From positions 1 through 52,265 of the forward strand of contig SVKP01000061.1 in assembly GCA_015068395.1 (NCBI GenBank): a DNA stretch of 52,265 nt. The letters run 5' to 3'. This stretch comes from Oscillospiraceae bacterium (GTDB lineage: Bacteria; Bacillota; Clostridia; Oscillospirales; Oscillospiraceae). The notes beneath the pieces were generated by a model, which saw nothing but the letters and a program-made list of their open reading frames with translations, was not told the DNA's origin and did not search any database. The position numbers and the translations under genes were made by a program. Below are positions 50,893 to 52,265 of this stretch, piece by piece (position 1 is the first letter of the stretch; each line of letters begins with the position of its first letter).

Positions 50893-52062
50893 ATGGCGGT
50901 CACAGGCAACATTCAACCCAAAAACGGTGTGTACTACGCCGTTATCAATCTCTATGATGAAAACGGTCAACGCCATCAGAAGTGGATCAATACCAATCTC
51001 CCGCTCCGAGGCAACAAAAAAGCAGCCTCGGCATTTCTGGCGGAGCAGATCACAAAATACGAAGCCGAGACAGTCGTTTATACGTCCGTTACAGTTGCCG
51101 ACTATTTCGAGCGTTGGCTCGCCAAGATCGAACATGAAGTCAGGCCAAACACCTTTCGTAATTACTACAGCAATATGCAAAATCACATCATTCCGTATTT
51201 TCGGGCAAGCAAGATCAAACTGCAAGACCTCACGAACGAAGACCTTGAAGCCTACTACAAGTCCAAGCTGAAAAAAGGCAGCAAGCTCAGATCCGGCGAA
51301 GCTCTGTCACCCACCACCGTCAAGCACCATCAGCAGAACATCAGCAAGGCTCTCTCGGACGCCGTGCATGACCATCTGATCAAATCGAATCCGGCGTCCA
51401 TCGTAAAGATGCCGAAGCCGGAAGGCCGCATCAGGAAATTCAGACCGAAGTTTCTGAACACGAAGGAAGTGGACAGCCTCCTGCTTTTGTTCTCCGGCTC
51501 CGTGGTCGAATTGCCCGTCCGTCTGTGTGCGTTCTACGGTTTTCGGCGCAGTGAGGTACTTGGTCTTAAATGGAACGCCATCGACTTTGAGCGGCGGACA
51601 ATAACGATTGAAAGCACCTTGCAGCAAGGTATTGGCGGCAACTATGAGGACGAGACGAAAACGGACAGCAGCTTGCGAACGCTTCCGATGGCGCAAAGCA
51701 TCTGTGACCTGCTCCGGCACCAACAGGAGCTTCAGAAAGATCGCAGCAGGCTCATGGGCGAGTATTACATCGACAGCGACTATGTTTGCACTTGGCCGAA
51801 CGGAGCCGTTATCACGCCGAACTATCTCACAGCGTCTTTCCATAAGGTCATCAGCAAAAGCACGTTGCCGCACGTCCGGCTGCACGATCTTCGGCACAGC
51901 GCGGCGACAAATCTCTTGGAGATGGGCTTCAATGTCGTGCAGGTCGCAGAGTGGCTCGGGCACGAAAGCCCGAACACTACATTGAAGTATTATGGACATG
52001 CAGTAAAATCATCCAAAACTGAAATGGCAAATGCACTCGATAAAGTGCTGAAAACTCCGTAA
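50893..52062 (+). CDS. int: Tyrosine-recombinase integrase
   Basis: 389 residues; ATG after AAAGGAGG. An N-terminal arm-binding domain (about 1-60), an SAM-like core-binding domain (about 65-170: VTVADYFERWLAKIEHEVRPNTFRNY) and a catalytic domain. Catalytic residues are visible: first Arg in FYGFRRSEVLGLKW, Lys in the TDSSLRTLPM hairpin region, HDLRHSAAT for His-x-x-Arg, GHESPNTTLKYYGH with the final His and the nucleophilic Tyr near 366. It integrates and excises the element. It is the outermost gene at the right end. Confidence 0.95.
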   Translation: MAVTGNIQPKNGVYYAVINLYDENGQRHQKWINTNLPLRGNKKAASAFLAEQITKYEAETVVYTSVTVADYFERWLAKIEHEVRPNTFRNYYSNMQNHIIPYFRASKIKLQDLTNEDLEAYYKSKLKKGSKLRSGEALSPTTVKHHQQNISKALSDAVHDHLIKSNPASIVKMPKPEGRIRKFRPKFLNTKEVDSLLLLFSGSVVELPVRLCAFYGFRRSEVLGLKWNAIDFERRTITIESTLQQGIGGNYEDETKTDSSLRTLPMAQSICDLLRHQQELQKDRSRLMGEYYIDSDYVCTWPNGAVITPNYLTASFHKVISKSTLPHVRLHDLRHSAATNLLEMGFNVVQVAEWLGHESPNTTLKYYGHAVKSSKTEMANALDKVLKTP

Positions 52063-52086
52063 TAAAGGCGCTTCAAAAACTCGACC

Positions 52087-52150
52087 TGTTAGAAAAATGT
52101 TAGATGATTGAGCTCAACTGTTAGACCTAAATTCCGCACGAAATGTTAAC
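52087..52150. repeat. TGTTAGA direct repeats: integrase arm sites near the element end
   Basis: TGTTAGA occurs exactly at 52087-52093, 52098-52104 and 52119-52125, with a variant TGTTAAC at 52144-52150. Short direct repeats just beyond int are where Tn916-type integrases bind with their N-terminal domain, so the attachment site is probably close by, within or just beyond the window edge. Confidence 0.5.
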
Positions 52151-52265
52151 ATACAAAAGCACAGTCTGAGAGCAAGTCAAGCGATAGCGTGAGAGCTGCA
52201 AAGATGTCCTTTTGTGTTTTTGTGGGCGGATTCAGCAGACGGCAGCCATTAAGCCTGTCGGCGGA
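52151..52265. other. Right flank without a gene
   Basis: No open frame of interest. ACAAAAG (52154-52160) can pair with CTTTTGT (52211-52217). The transition to chromosomal DNA could lie here but cannot be fixed from one side only. Confidence 0.35.

Overview
The window is most of an integrative conjugative element (ICE) of the Tn1549/CTn5-like kind in a GC-rich Firmicute. A gut clostridium of the Oscillospiraceae/Lachnospiraceae type fits best. The grounds are AGGAGG-type ribosome sites, frequent TTG/GTG starts, a sortase with LPKTG surface proteins, BlaI/BlaR1 regulators, and the backbone itself: SNF2-methylase giant, Toprim primase, MobC and MOBP-type relaxase, PcfB, VirD4, TrbL, PrgI, VirB4, NlpC/P60, sigma-like factor, excisionase, tyrosine integrase.

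Layout. The first 44 bases look like the 5' end of an IS1182-like transposase running off the left edge. DNA processing and mobilisation: 202-13104, with tnpV nested out of frame inside the giant helicase gene, a DUF1016 nuclease gene with its own promoter and terminator (8640-9686), and a hairpin-rich oriT candidate just before mobC. Surface functions: 13127-23249 (ArdC-like protein, anchored surface protein, sortase, stalk protein, and a 2135-residue adhesin with 17 CnaB/SpaA domains). Mating channel: 23253-32350, interrupted by an AT-rich PIN-like gene (26359-27243) between trbL and prgI.

The most interesting cargo is an AT-rich island on the minus strand (32401-37702). It is a type II CBASS anti-phage operon: CD-NTase, Cap2 (E2-E1), Cap3 (JAMM protease) and a 700-residue effector. 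The effector joins a calcineurin-like metallophosphoesterase, a SAVED cyclic-oligonucleotide sensor and a complete LexA/UmuD-like (S24) self-cleavage domain. I cannot recall a description of this three-part architecture. The last 71 codons of cap2, which hold the probable E1 active cysteine, are displaced by a one-base frameshift near 35201-35219. The operon promoter carries a perfect 7+7 dyad filling its -35/-10 spacer.

Beyond the island lie two XRE regulators, coiled-coil ICE proteins, a BlaI/BlaR1-like pair without a penicillin-binding domain, and a two-component system with an FtsX-type ABC exporter linked by shared tandem GTGA repeats. The right end is the recombination module: a sigma-like factor whose ribosome site lies in a perfect hairpin, a long structured leader, xis, int and TGTTAGA repeats that probably mark the attachment end. 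The CBASS, PIN, DUF1016 and ABC/two-component genes are cargo; the rest drives excision, DNA processing, mating contact and transfer.
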